Source: Oceanispirochaeta crateris
Lineage (GTDB): Bacteria > Spirochaetota > Spirochaetia > DSM-2461
Direction: 5' to 3'
Length of the DNA stretch: 64,000 nucleotides
Assembly: GCF_008329965.1 (NCBI RefSeq)
Contig: NZ_CP036150.1
Span: 1,054,001 to 1,118,000 of the forward strand
Shown: one piece after another, positions 44,072 to 54,500 of the stretch
Layout of the letters: every line of letters starts with the position of its first letter
Numbering within the stretch: position 1 is the first letter of the stretch
Translations under genes and position numbers: made by a program
The notes under the pieces: model-generated
Told to the model about the DNA's origin: nothing
The model's database searches: none
Seen by the model: only the letters and a program-made list of their open reading frames with translations

Positions 44072-44860
44072 ATGCTCCAGGATGTACTAAAAAATAGTAA
44101 AAAAGTCGTAGTAAAGATAGGCAGTAATACTCTGTCTCGCCCCGATGGAACTTTAAACCGTGATTTTTTTAAAGACCTAGCTGGACAGATTCATCTGCTC
44201 AGAGAAGAAGGTCGTCAAGTTATAATTGTTTCTTCAGGTGCCCGTATTGCAGGTGTTTCTACACTGGGTAAATGGAATAGAAAAGAAGACCTTCATTACA
44301 AGCAGGCCCTATGTTCCATTGGACAGGTAGAACTGATGGATTCATATAGAAAAGAGTTGAAAGAATATGCTGTGGTTATCGGTCAGATACTTCTGACAAA
44401 AGAAGACTTTACCGATCCAAACAGGACCTTGAATATAAGAAATACAATTTTTACACTCCTGGATGAAGGAGTCATACCCATCATCAATGAGAACGATACA
44501 GTGAGTGTGGATGAAATAAAAATTGGTGATAATGATAATCTTGCTGCCTTGACGGCAAATCTGTGGAATGCTGATTTGCTTCTCATTATGAGTGATATAG
44601 ACGGTGTTTATGATAAGGATCCGTCTAAGTCTCCCGATGCAAAGCTTCTCGAGGTGATTCAAGATTCTTCAAAACTTATCAGCCGTATTGAAGTCGGTAA
44701 TAAAGGAAGCTTTGGTACAGGGGGCATAACAACCAAGATTGAAGCCGCTATAAAAGTCAATGAATATGGGATTCCCATGATACTGGCCAATGGTAAAAAA
44801 GAGCATATTGTAAGCAATCTTTTAAAAGGAACGGCTAAAGGAACAGTCTTTTTACCCTAG
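44072..44860 (+). CDS. proB: glutamate 5-kinase, short form without PUA domain
   Basis: ProB phosphorylates glutamate, the first step of proline synthesis. The amino-acid-kinase core is complete (VVVKIGSNTLSRPDG, IIVSSGARIAGV, PIINENDTVSVDEIKIGDND, SDIDGVYDKDPS, GTGGITTKIEAA). At 262 residues it lacks the C-terminal PUA domain found in many bacterial ProB proteins; a short form is also known. The ATG at 44072 is preferred because AAGGAG lies 6 bases before it. proA is not adjacent. The 3' end overlaps the converging ABC exporter gene by 9 bases. Confidence 0.93.
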   Translation: MLQDVLKNSKKVVVKIGSNTLSRPDGTLNRDFFKDLAGQIHLLREEGRQVIIVSSGARIAGVSTLGKWNRKEDLHYKQALCSIGQVELMDSYRKELKEYAVVIGQILLTKEDFTDPNRTLNIRNTIFTLLDEGVIPIINENDTVSVDEIKIGDNDNLAALTANLWNADLLLIMSDIDGVYDKDPSKSPDAKLLEVIQDSSKLISRIEVGNKGSFGTGGITTKIEAAIKVNEYGIPMILANGKKEHIVSNLLKGTAKGTVFLP

Positions 44861-46945
44861 AGTATCCTCCGCATCGGACGATGCATACTGATAATTGTAG
44901 AGCTTGTAATAAAGGCCTTCTTTGGCCAGCAACTCCTCGTGAGTTCCCGATTCGGCCAGTTGTCCTTCGGTTAATACCAAAATTCTGTCGGCCCGCATGA
45001 TGGTGCTGATTCTATGGGCAATGACTAAGGACGTTCGTCCTATGAGCAAATTATCCATTGCCTTTTGGATCAATTTTTCTGTTTCTGTATCAATGTTGGC
45101 TGTGGCTTCATCTAGGATGAGTACCGCTGGATTATGCGCAACGGCTCTGGCAAAAGAGAGAAGCTGTTTTTGCCCTCCCGATAAGTTTTTTCCTCTTTCC
45201 TGTAGTTCTGTATCATAGGCATTCTCCAGTTTCTTTATAAACTGATCAGCCTGGACCATTTCGGCTGCCTTTTGCAGCTGTGCATCTTCTATTGGGCTGC
45301 CCAGGAGTATATTGTCTCTGATCGTTCCTGAAAAAAGAAATACATCCTGTTGTACCGATTGAATGGAGCGTCTGAGCCAGGGAAGGCTGTAGTCTGTCAA
45401 TGGAATATCGTCCATAAGGATCTGGCCTGAATCGACATCCCAAAGGCGGGTAGCCAGGGAGGCTATCGTCGTTTTCCCAGAGCCCGTATATCCCACTATG
45501 GCAATTGTTTCTCCCGGTTCTGCTGTAAAACTTAGATTTTTAATAACCGGTTCTCCCTTCCTATATGAAAAACAGACGTCTTTAAACTCAATTTTTCCCT
45601 TGAGTCTCCCTTCGGGAATAATGGAACCATCATCGGGTATCACATTTTTATTTTCCAACATGGCAAAGATGCGCTCTCCACCGGCCATAGCGGACTGCAT
45701 AATTGAAAATTTTTCACTCATATCCATAACGGGTCTGTAGAATTTTTGAATCAGATCAATGAATGCAATGAGTATCCCCAGGGAAAGGATATGATGGTTT
45801 AGCATATTGGCACCCGTGTAAATCACAATACCTAATGAGAGGGAAGTAAAAAGATCTATAAGAGGTCTAAAGACGGCAAAAACATACATTTCCGACATGG
45901 ATGCCTTCAAGAGTTCCTCATTGTCATTTCCAAACTGATGACGCGTTTCCTTTTCTCTTCCAAAGATTTGAATGACTTCCATTCCTGAGACATGTTCAGA
46001 CAAGAAGCCGTTCACCCTGGAAATCCAATGCCTTTGCCGTCTGAAGGCTCCTCGGGCCATTTTTCTGAAAATAAAGGTTGCTACGAGTACAGGCGGCACG
46101 GTGCATAGGGTTATGACCGCTAAAATGGGGTTCAGAAAAAAGAGTGTGATAAGTACCCCTGCCATGATGGCCAGGTCCTTGAGTATGGATATGGTCACAG
46201 AGGTAAAAAATTCATTGATGGTTTCCACATCACTGGTGATTCTTGAGACAAGTGATCCTATGGGAGTCTCTCCCAAGTAGCTCAAGGATTGCTTCATGAC
46301 ATGAGAAAGCATGGTCGTTCGAATGTCCTTCATAACTCCCTGGCTAGTCCAGGACATGGAGAAAATTTGAAGGAAGGTAAAGAGTAAAATCATACTCAAG
46401 AGGAAGAAATACTGCCAGGCTCTCTTTTTGAGAATATGAATATCAAAAGCCCTGATGGACCTGTAGTCACCCTGATCAAGTGTCTTTAGCTGACTATGGG
46501 GAATTGCGGTCATCTCACTGTCCAGTGGGACAAAAGCTATGGTTGATTCAAATTGCTGCTTAGGTATATTTTCCTTTGGGAAAACATACCAACTTTCCAG
46601 GGCCAGCATTCCTTCTTCTTGAAACTGAGTTCTCTGACTGCTGCTGAGTGATTTGAGTTCACTTTCTAAAATAAAGTATCTTCCATCTTCACTCTTGAAA
46701 ACATCATGATTTCGAATGAGTTCTTCCGAATTTTCTATGGATGAATCTAACCAGGTCCAGCGTGCAATGATGTTTTTATCAATGCTTTGCTGAAGAATAA
46801 TGGGAAGCATGAGTTCTGCAACAGTGGAAAGGATCAGGGCTGCCATGGCCATGATGAACCAATGTCTGTACTTTTTGGTGAATCTCATGAGTTTTTTTAT
46901 AATGCGGGAATCAATTTCTTTTCCGTTCATCTCGGGTGTTTTCAT
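44852..46945 (-). CDS. ABC exporter half-transporter, canonical ATP site, extra ectodomain
   Basis: A 697-residue protein with an N-terminal six-helix exporter domain and a C-terminal ATPase. Walker A is GYTGSGKTT, signature LSGGQ, Walker B LILDEATANIDT with the catalytic glutamate. Between helix 1 and helix 2 there is an insert of about 120 residues (roughly 55-175), predicted to face the periplasm. It overlaps the partner gene by 4 bases (ATGA), as expected for a heterodimer. Substrate unknown; drugs, lipids or peptides are possible. Confidence 0.85.
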   Translation of the reverse strand: MKTPEMNGKEIDSRIIKKLMRFTKKYRHWFIMAMAALILSTVAELMLPIILQQSIDKNIIARWTWLDSSIENSEELIRNHDVFKSEDGRYFILESELKSLSSSQRTQFQEEGMLALESWYVFPKENIPKQQFESTIAFVPLDSEMTAIPHSQLKTLDQGDYRSIRAFDIHILKKRAWQYFFLLSMILLFTFLQIFSMSWTSQGVMKDIRTTMLSHVMKQSLSYLGETPIGSLVSRITSDVETINEFFTSVTISILKDLAIMAGVLITLFFLNPILAVITLCTVPPVLVATFIFRKMARGAFRRQRHWISRVNGFLSEHVSGMEVIQIFGREKETRHQFGNDNEELLKASMSEMYVFAVFRPLIDLFTSLSLGIVIYTGANMLNHHILSLGILIAFIDLIQKFYRPVMDMSEKFSIMQSAMAGGERIFAMLENKNVIPDDGSIIPEGRLKGKIEFKDVCFSYRKGEPVIKNLSFTAEPGETIAIVGYTGSGKTTIASLATRLWDVDSGQILMDDIPLTDYSLPWLRRSIQSVQQDVFLFSGTIRDNILLGSPIEDAQLQKAAEMVQADQFIKKLENAYDTELQERGKNLSGGQKQLLSFARAVAHNPAVLILDEATANIDTETEKLIQKAMDNLLIGRTSLVIAHRISTIMRADRILVLTEGQLAESGTHEELLAKEGLYYKLYNYQYASSDAEDTLG

Positions 46946-48669
46946 GATTTATCCAATGATTGCAGTTTGTAAATACTTTGATACAGGCCTTTTTCTTGTA
47001 TCAAATCCTGATGAGTTCCCTTTTGGGAAATACGGCCTTTTTCAAGGACGATGATGTTGCCAGCATTCATAAGTGTAGAGACCCTGTGTGAAATAAGGAT
47101 ACTTGTGAGTCCCTCTCTTCTTGCAAAAAATCTGGATAATATAAATTCCTCCGTTTTCGTGTCTACTGCAGAGAGGGCATCATCCAGAATGAGGACCTGT
47201 GGATTGGCTATGAGAGCTCTAGCCAGGGCAATCCTCTGTTTTTGTCCTCCAGAAAGAGAAATGCCCTTTTCCCCAACCTGGGTGTCCACCCCATTGGGAA
47301 AGTTTTTAAGATCTCTGTCTAAGGTCGTCATTTCAATGACTTCCTGAACCTCTTTCTCTGTGGCATCTTTTTTGCCAAGGAGGATGTTTTCTAGGATGCT
47401 GGCCGAAAACAAAAACGCTTCCTGGGGTATCAGTAGAATAGATTTTCTTAAGGATGATAATTCAAGGTTGTGAATCTCCATCCCATTATAGAGGATGCTT
47501 CCTCTTGGGCTCTCGAGAATACGGGGCAAAAGATTGATGAGTGTCGATTTACCACTCCCTGTGCGGCCAAGAACTCCCAGGGTCTCACCAGCTGTGATTT
47601 TAAGAGAAAGATCATTGATAATAGGATCCTCTCCATAATGGAAATTCAGATTTTGAATTTCAAGCTCTTTGAATGGGTCAACGTCCAATGGATTAGGGAC
47701 ATTGCGTATTTCAGCCTTCTCATCGAGGATCTGATTGATTCTTTGAAGTGATGCGGCACCGCGCTGTATGAGGTTGACCGTAAATCCGGCTCCTACCATG
47801 GGCCAAGCCAACATCCCTAAATAAGCCATGACGGCAACAAAGTCACCCGGGTTCAATTCTCCCCATATGACCATCCGACCTCCGAAAAATAAGAGGAGAC
47901 AGGCTGTTAATCCCGTTAAAAAACCTGTTAACGGAGTCATGAGACCCCATATTTTAACCAGTGATATATTGGCTTTGATATAGCTATCGTTGACAATATT
48001 GAATTCTTTGAGGGCATGATCTTCCCTGTTAAAGGATTTTAAAACACGAATACCGCTCATCGTTTCCTGAACACTGGATGTCAAATCAGAAAACTTCGCC
48101 TGTACCTGTCTGAATCTCTCTCCTAAAAAAGAACCCATAAAAAGAACCACTATGGTGATGAGAGGCAGGGGGAGTATGGTGATTGCCGCCAGACGGGGAT
48201 ACCGTGAAAACAGTATCCACAATATGGCTAGGGCCATGAATAATCCGTCCACAAAGGCAACGAGGGCCATGCCACTGGCCATCCTTATGGCTTTCATGTC
48301 ATTTGTCATCCTTGCCATAATGTCGCCGGTTTTATTTTTTCCGAAGAAGGAAGAACTCATTTCCAGCAGATGATAAAAGATTTGGCCCCTCAACTCTTTC
48401 TCTATCCTGCGGGATGCCCCATGAATAAAGTATCTCCAAAAGAATCGTCCCAGGGCTATAATAAAGGCTACTACGACCATCGTCGCCACAAGCTTCAACA
48501 CAGAGCGGGTATCTATCTGATCTTCAGTCATGAGGTTCAAACTTCGACGGATGTATTGGGGAATCATCAATTGACCAGCATTTGTCACAGTTAAACAAAG
48601 GAGGCCAAAAAGATATTTGAATTTATATTCTTTGTAATAGGGCAGGAGAGTTCTATATTCTTTCAGCAT
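46942..48669 (-). CDS. ABC exporter half-transporter with degenerate ATP site
   Basis: A 575-residue exporter subunit: six membrane helices then an ATPase domain. Walker A is GRTGSGKST, signature LSGGQ, but Walker B reads LILDDALSAVDT, with aspartate in place of the catalytic glutamate. The partner at 44852-46945 has the normal glutamate. This pairing is the known pattern of heterodimeric exporters such as TM287/288, with one active and one degenerate site. Confidence 0.87.
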   Translation of the reverse strand: MLKEYRTLLPYYKEYKFKYLFGLLCLTVTNAGQLMIPQYIRRSLNLMTEDQIDTRSVLKLVATMVVVAFIIALGRFFWRYFIHGASRRIEKELRGQIFYHLLEMSSSFFGKNKTGDIMARMTNDMKAIRMASGMALVAFVDGLFMALAILWILFSRYPRLAAITILPLPLITIVVLFMGSFLGERFRQVQAKFSDLTSSVQETMSGIRVLKSFNREDHALKEFNIVNDSYIKANISLVKIWGLMTPLTGFLTGLTACLLLFFGGRMVIWGELNPGDFVAVMAYLGMLAWPMVGAGFTVNLIQRGAASLQRINQILDEKAEIRNVPNPLDVDPFKELEIQNLNFHYGEDPIINDLSLKITAGETLGVLGRTGSGKSTLINLLPRILESPRGSILYNGMEIHNLELSSLRKSILLIPQEAFLFSASILENILLGKKDATEKEVQEVIEMTTLDRDLKNFPNGVDTQVGEKGISLSGGQKQRIALARALIANPQVLILDDALSAVDTKTEEFILSRFFARREGLTSILISHRVSTLMNAGNIIVLEKGRISQKGTHQDLIQEKGLYQSIYKLQSLDKS

Positions 48670-48727
48670 ATTGTCATTCTAAAAGATTTACTCCCGATGA
48701 GCCACCAGTTTATTAGGATTCATAGCT

Positions 48728-48758
48728 AAAAAAAGGGACGCCGTAAAGACAGCGTCCC
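48728..48758 (-). terminator. intrinsic terminator of the amino acid ABC operon
   Basis: GGGACGC (48735-48741) and GCGTCCC (48752-48758) form a perfect 7-base stem; on the minus strand a run of seven T bases follows. It ends the binding-protein/permease/ATPase operon. Confidence 0.85.
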
Positions 48759-48766
48759 GTGGATCA

Positions 48767-49498
48767 TTAAAGGATATGTTTTAAAAACTTTTTTGTACGC
48801 TCTTCTTTAGGATTATCAAAGAGTTCAGAAGGACTACCTTCTTCGATAATCTGTCCTTCATCCATAAAAATAACCCTGTCAGCGGCGGCTCTTGCAAAAC
48901 CCATTTCATGGGATACAACCATCATGGTCATTCCGTTCTTTGCAAGATCCAACATTACATCTAGTACTTCCTTGACCATCTCAGGGTCCAGGGCGGATGT
49001 GGGCTCGTCAAAAAGCATCACCTTGGGGTTCATCGCCAGGGCTCTGGCAATGGCGACACGCTGCTTTTGTCCTCCCGAGAGTTCTCCCGGGTATGAACCG
49101 GCTTTTTCCTGGAGACCAACCTGTTTTAATAGGCGCATGGCATTCTCAACGGCCTCTGCTTTAGGCTCATTTTTCACCTTTCTAGGTGAAATAGTAATAT
49201 TATCCAAAACAGATAAATGAGGAAAAAGGTTGAAGTCTTGAAATACCATTCCAACCTCTTCCCTTATGAGCCTGATATCGCTATCGGGATTGGTAACACT
49301 GGCTCCATCAATAAAGATTTCACCCGATGTCAAAACTTCAAGTCTGTTCACACTTCGCAGTAAAGTACTTTTTCCACTCCCGGAAGGACCGATGATCAGG
49401 ACAACTTCACCACGTTTTATATCCAGACTGGCATCATTCAATGCCATAACGATACCAAAATCTTTGACAGCGTTCTTAATACTGATTCTATTTTCCAC
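48767..49498 (-). CDS. polar amino acid ABC transporter ATPase (GlnQ-type)
   Basis: A 243-residue ATPase energising the permease encoded just upstream. Walker A is [13 protein letters not shown], signature [17 protein letters not shown], Walker [17 protein letters not shown], switch histidine VSHEMGF. It matches the polar amino acid uptake (PAAT) ATPase family. The start overlaps the permease end by 11 bases. A strong terminator follows. Confidence 0.92.
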   Translation of the reverse strand: MENRISIKNAVKDFGIVMALNDASLDIKRGEVVLIIGPSGSGKSTLLRSVNRLEVLTSGEIFIDGASVTNPDSDIRLIREEVGMVFQDFNLFPHLSVLDNITISPRKVKNEPKAEAVENAMRLLKQVGLQEKAGSYPGELSGGQKQRVAIARALAMNPKVMLFDEPTSALDPEMVKEVLDVMLDLAKNGMTMMVVSHEMGFARAAADRVIFMDEGQIIEEGSPSELFDNPKEERTKKFLKHIL

Positions 49499-50282
49499 GT
49501 AGTTCCATCCTTTCTTCCATCATGGCTACAAGTCTGGACAGGAATAGTGTAAACACCAGATAGACCAGAGCAACCATTGTATAGCTCTCGAAGTAGAGAA
49601 AAGAGGTGGAAGCAAATTCCCGTCCCCTGCGCAGAAGATCTGATATTGCCAACACAGAAACCAGTGATGAATCTTTTAAAAGAGCAATAAACTCATTTCC
49701 TATTGCAGGAAGGATGACCCTCATCGTCTGGGGAAGGATAATCAGTCTTATAGCCTGCCCCCTAGACATCCCCAAGGCTATGGCGGCTTCCATCTGTCCT
49801 CTGGGAATAGATTGGATTCCTGCTCTGAAAATTTCACCCATATAGGCACCGTAACAGACGGCCATGGCAATGACCGCAGCTACCATACCTTGGATATTCA
49901 AAAACTTACCCAAGGCAAAGTAGATATAGAATAATTGCACCAGAAGAGGGATACCTCTGATCAACTCTACATAAATGGTAGCTATACGATTAAAGAGAAC
50001 ACTCCTGGATATCTGACCAAGACCTGTGAGCAAACCAATAAAGGTTGCACACACAATGGCCATGAAAGTGACCTGAAACGTAATGAATATTCCATCAGGA
50101 AGAAATTTCAATATCCTCCAGTATGGATCCGGTTTCAATACAGGAAGCAGGATCAGGATCAGGATCGCTCCAAAAAAAGTAATCTGCCAGGAAGAGAAGA
50201 GGCCCTTATTGCCTTTTGCAGGGATAAGGGCTCCGTCTGTTACTTCGATACGGGTATGATTATTATCAATTAGCGAAGCCAT
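49488..50282 (-). CDS. polar amino acid ABC transporter permease
   Basis: A 264-residue inner-membrane permease with about five helices and the binding-protein-dependent motif near the C-terminus ([20 protein letters not shown]). An extra N-terminal cytoplasmic tail of about 30 residues precedes the first helix. It overlaps the binding-protein gene by 13 bases and the ATPase gene by 11, showing one operon. The substrate is probably a polar amino acid. Confidence 0.9.
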   Translation of the reverse strand: MASLIDNNHTRIEVTDGALIPAKGNKGLFSSWQITFFGAILILILLPVLKPDPYWRILKFLPDGIFITFQVTFMAIVCATFIGLLTGLGQISRSVLFNRIATIYVELIRGIPLLVQLFYIYFALGKFLNIQGMVAAVIAMAVCYGAYMGEIFRAGIQSIPRGQMEAAIALGMSRGQAIRLIILPQTMRVILPAIGNEFIALLKDSSLVSVLAISDLLRRGREFASTSFLYFESYTMVALVYLVFTLFLSRLVAMMEERMELRGK

Positions 50283-51019
50283 TTATTGACCAGCTCGTCT
50301 CTTTCGCCGGATTCGATGACGGCTTTCAGACCGGCATTCAATTTGTCAAGAACTTCACTATTTCCTTTTTTCACAGCCACACCGTAAAATTCATCAGTGA
50401 AGGGCTCACCAACAATTTTCAGTTTGGATTTGTAGGTATCATTACCAAGAACATAGTCTGCTGCAATGGGGCTGTCTGCAACAACACCGTCAATATTGCC
50501 ATTGGCCAGGTCTTCAATAGCCAGACCCAGTTCATCATAGGTTTTCAGTTCAATATTTCCAGCATCAGAGATCGCAATGGCACCGGTTGTTCCAATTTGA
50601 GCACCAAGAGACATTCCTGCCATATCAGCAAGAGTTGACTTTCCGCTTAAATCCTGAGAAACAATGAGAACCTGTCCTGCATTGATATAGGGAACAGAAA
50701 AATCCATAGAGGCTTTTCTTTCTTCTGTAATTGTTACAGAAGAACATACGGCATCATAATTACCATTGGCCAGGCCGGCAAAGATTCCGTCCCAGGCTGT
50801 ATTGACTATTTTGATTTCAAATCCACCAGCTTTAGCAGCTGCTTCCAGCATATCAACATCAAAACCGATGATTTCTTTATCTTCGTTCAGGAATTCCATA
50901 GGGGGCCAGGTTGCATCAGAAGCGATAACAATAACATTGCTGTCCTCTTTTTGTCCTCCGGCAAACACTGCCGTTATACTCAGGATCAGAGTCAATGAGA
51001 GTAATAAAAATTTTTTCAT
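50270..51019 (-). CDS. periplasmic polar amino acid-binding protein
   Basis: A 249-residue family 3 solute-binding protein with a cleavable signal peptide ending ITAVFAGGQKED. No lipobox cysteine is present. Family segments are ATWPPMEFLNEDKEIIGFDV and the GIFAGLANGNYDAV stretch. The ATG at 51019 is used because GGAG lies 6 bases upstream. It is the first gene of the ABC importer operon. The amino acid cannot be assigned. Confidence 0.9.
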   Translation of the reverse strand: MKKFLLLSLTLILSITAVFAGGQKEDSNVIVIASDATWPPMEFLNEDKEIIGFDVDMLEAAAKAGGFEIKIVNTAWDGIFAGLANGNYDAVCSSVTITEERKASMDFSVPYINAGQVLIVSQDLSGKSTLADMAGMSLGAQIGTTGAIAISDAGNIELKTYDELGLAIEDLANGNIDGVVADSPIAADYVLGNDTYKSKLKIVGEPFTDEFYGVAVKKGNSEVLDKLNAGLKAVIESGERDELVNKWLR

Positions 51020-51253
51020 AGTGATCTCCATTCGGATAAATTGATTTTTTTATTTATAGCAGAAACCGGAGTAGATTTGTAGCGGTTTTGAATAAATAAT
51101 CTACTATTCCGCTCTTTTTCTCATGAATCCTACGGATATGTATTCATATGTATGTATATTTATGGCATTACCCCAAGATAGAGTCCTGAAATAAGGGGAT
51201 GAACCCGGAAGAAAAAGAGGGAGATAAACCTTATAAACCACTTGTCAGACATG

Positions 51254-51282
51254 TTGAACTTAAACATTTTTAGTGCTAGTGT
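51254..51282 (+). promoter_or_regulatory. promoter of the purine operon
   Basis: TTGAAC (51254-51259) and TAGTGT (51277-51282) at 17-base spacing lie just before the riboswitch. Transcription would begin near 51289, leaving the aptamer at the extreme 5' end of the mRNA. The -10 box is imperfect. The rest of the gap from 51020 holds only a 7-base inverted repeat (51071-51077 with 51098-51104). Confidence 0.45.
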
Positions 51283-51300
51283 TGAGACCTGAAAAGATAA

Positions 51301-51370
51301 AGCTTATATATTCCGGATAATATGGATTCGAGAGTTTCTACTGATCCCCGTAAAGGATCAACTATAAGTC
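51301..51370 (+). ncRNA. purine riboswitch, guanine class
   Basis: The aptamer fold can be read directly. P1 pairs CTTATA (51303-51308) with TATAAG (51363-51368). P2 has loop AATATGG, followed by the conserved junction GTTTCTAC. P3 pairs TGATCC (51342-51347) with GGATCA (51355-51360) around loop CCGTAAA. The GG of loop 2 can pair with the CC of loop 3. The specificity position before the P1 3' strand is C (51362), as in guanine-sensing members; adenine-sensing ones have U. It lies 142 bases before purL, so it likely controls the whole purine operon. Confidence 0.9.
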
Positions 51371-51419
51371 AATGAGATCCTCTTTTTATTAATTCTGATG
51401 TTTGTCAGAACCGGTTTTT
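51354..51419 (+). terminator. candidate expression platform of the purine riboswitch
   Basis: Two hairpins are possible. AGGATC (51354-51359) with GATCCT (51376-51381), followed by CTTTTTATT, would use the 3' arm of P3 and so exclude the aptamer. TTCTGA (51393-51398) with TCAGAA (51405-51410), then CCGG and five T bases, lies downstream. Which one acts, and whether ligand turns expression off or on, cannot be decided from sequence alone. Confidence 0.45.
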
Positions 51420-51511
51420 CTACTGTTTTTTAAGCTTTATTCATGACAGAAATCTATTCATTGAGACCGGAGAGTCCCTCTTCAGGTTTTAAAAAAGGTA
51501 TGCATTAAGGC

Positions 51512-54500
51512 ATGAATGATTTTTCCCGAGTTTTAGTAGAAAAAAGAAAGAGTCGAGACAGTGAAGCAGCTGCCATGAAGTCGGAGATCATCCAGACTCT
51601 CGGTATCAAGAGCATCAACAGAATCAGACTGATCAATATCTATGAATTGACAGATCTTGATGAGAAACAGCTTTCAAGGATTACATCGTCCGTATTCTCC
51701 GAGATTCCATCGGATATAATCCTTGAAAAAATGCCCCAGGAAGAACATCAATTTGGAATAGAGTTTTTACCCGGTCAGTTTGACCAGAGAGCCGATTCCG
51801 CCGCCCAATGCATACATCTGATTTTTCCAGAATGGTCAGGTGTTGTCAGAAGTAGCCGCCTCATCATAGTCGAGGGTCCAATCAGTTCAGATGAGCTGAG
51901 TAGAATCAAGAGATATTGCATTAATCCCGTGGAGTCCAGGGAAAAGGATTTGAGTGATCATTCTCTCTTTGATCTAGGTTCATTACCATCCGAGGTTCCT
52001 GTCCTTGAGAATTTTAATGCACAGGATGCCGAAGAAATTAGATCTTCCATGGGCCTGGCCATGTCGGCCGATGATATCATTCACTGTCAGAAGTATTTTT
52101 CTGAGACAGAGAAACGATTCCCCAGCGAAACAGAAATCCGTGTCCTTGACACCTATTGGTCCGACCATTGCCGGCATACCACTTTTGAGACGGAAATCAA
52201 ACAAATAACCCTTCCTGCCGACGGTTTTCATGAAGTCCTTCAAAATACTCTGGATCATTACAAAAGCATTAGAACCCTATGCGACCGTGAAGCAAAACCC
52301 ATGACCCTTATGGATCTGGCAACAATCTCTGCAAAAAGACAGAGAAAGGAAGGACTTCTGGATGATCTGGAAGTTTCTGAGGAAATCAATGCCTGCAGTG
52401 TCAGAATCAATGTGGATGTAGATGGGAGAGATGAGCCCTGGCTGTTGATGTTTAAAAATGAGACACATAACCATCCCACAGAAATAGAACCCTTTGGTGG
52501 TGCCTCGACCTGTATCGGTGGTGCGATAAGGGATCCTCTTTCCGGCAGGTCTTATGTCTATCAGGCCATGAGAATCACCGGAGCCTCTGATCCCTGCGAA
52601 AATATGGAAGAGACACTCCCGGGTAAACTGCCCCAGAAATACATCTGTAGAACCGCCGCCCACGGGTATAGTTCTTATGGAAATCAAATTGGCCTTGCCA
52701 CCAGCTTTGTCAGAGAGATCTATGATCCGGGATACAAGGCCAAAAGGATGGAAGTAGGAGCCGTGGTAGGAGCCGTCCCTGAATACATGGTCCGCAGAGA
52801 ATCCCCTGTGGCCGGAGATGTGGTCATCCTCATCGGTGGTAAAACAGGCCGGGATGGCTGTGGTGGTGCAACGGGATCATCCAAAGAACACAACCTGGAA
52901 TCACTTCAGAGCTGCAGTGCGGAAGTACAGAAGGGAAATGCCCCTGAAGAGCGAAAAATACAACGGCTTTTTCGTAATCCAGAAGTCACAAAGCTTATAA
53001 AAAAATGTAATGATTTCGGTGCCGGCGGTGTTTCCGTAGCCATTGGAGAACTAAGCCCCGGCCTGATCATAGATTTAGACAAGATACCGACTAAATACAA
53101 GGGGCTCAACGGGACAGAGCTGGCTATTTCCGAGTCTCAGGAACGCATGGCCGTCGTCGTCAGCCCAGAAGATAAAGAACGCATCATTCAATTTGCCGAA
53201 TCGGAAAACCTGGATGCGACCCCTGTTGCGGATGTCACAGACACTCATCGTCTCATCCTCAAATGGAAAGGTCAGAATATTGTGGATTTGGATCGGACAT
53301 TCCTGGATACAAACGGCGTCAGACAGACGACCGAGGTTGTTCTACCATCGGTAAACTGGTCTCGGAATCCATTTTTAAAGGATCCTCATCCCGATAAAGA
53401 AGGGTATAAAAAAATACTTTCCAGTTTGAATGTCTGTTCCCAGAAGGGTCTTGTTGAGATGTTTGATGCATCCATAGGAGGGTCGACTCTCCAGATGCCC
53501 TATGGTGGTAAACACCAATTGAGTGAATCCGAGGCGTCCATACACAAGTTACCCGTCCAAAAGGGAACAACAAAAACCTGTAGTCTGCTGGCCTATGGGT
53601 TTGATCCTGAGATTTCCAACTGGAGTCCCTATCACGGCAGCGTATATGCAGTGGTGTCTTCCCTGGCTCGGCTTGTGGTTTCTGGGGGTCAATGGAAAAA
53701 TACTCGCTTGAGCTTTCAAGAATACTTTAAGCGTCTCGGTGATGATCCTCAAAACTGGGGTCTTCCATTTACGGCTCTTTTAGGGGCTCTCAAGGCTCAG
53801 GAAGAGTTGGATATACCTGCCATTGGTGGCAAAGACAGCATGTCTGGAACCTTTCACGATATTCATGTCCCACCAACACTGATATCCTTTGCTGTAACAA
53901 CAACAAAAGTAGAAACTGTGGTTTCCTCTGAATTTAAGAGTTTCGGACATACCATATACTATCTTCCTGTAAAGACAGACAAATTCCATCTTCCTCAATG
54001 GGATAGTTTGAAAGCCGGTTTCGATCTTGTAGAATCTTTAAACCATTTGGGCAAAATACAGGCTGCATCCACCGTAAAAGAAGGGGGGATTGCTACGCAG
54101 CTTTTTAGAATGGCTGTTGGAAACGGAATTGGTTTTGAATTGTCAAATCAGAATATCCCTCTCTACAGCAAGGGCAATGGTGACATCCTATTTGAATCGG
54201 ATGACCAAACGTTGATGGACTCTCATCCCGAGTTAATCGTTCTGGGACAGACCATTAAAGAGGAGGAACTTCGATTCTCTGAATACACGATTGCCCTGAA
54301 TGAAGCCTTAAACTCCTGGAAGGGAACATTGGAGCCTGTTTTCCCCGATGATCCCGATACCAAAGATGCCGAAGACTGTACCGTTCCACTGAATAAGAAG
54401 ATGTTCTCAGGAAAGAAACCTATTTTAAGCGCAGCTCCCCGTGTCTTTATACCGATTTTCCCGGGAACGAACTGTGAATATGACACACAGAGATCCTTTC

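Noticed and set aside
51071-51104. Seven-base inverted repeat upstream of the amino acid-binding protein gene
   Set aside because: Short arms with a 20-base loop, no T run and no promoter elements identified around it; could be chance in AT-rich DNA.
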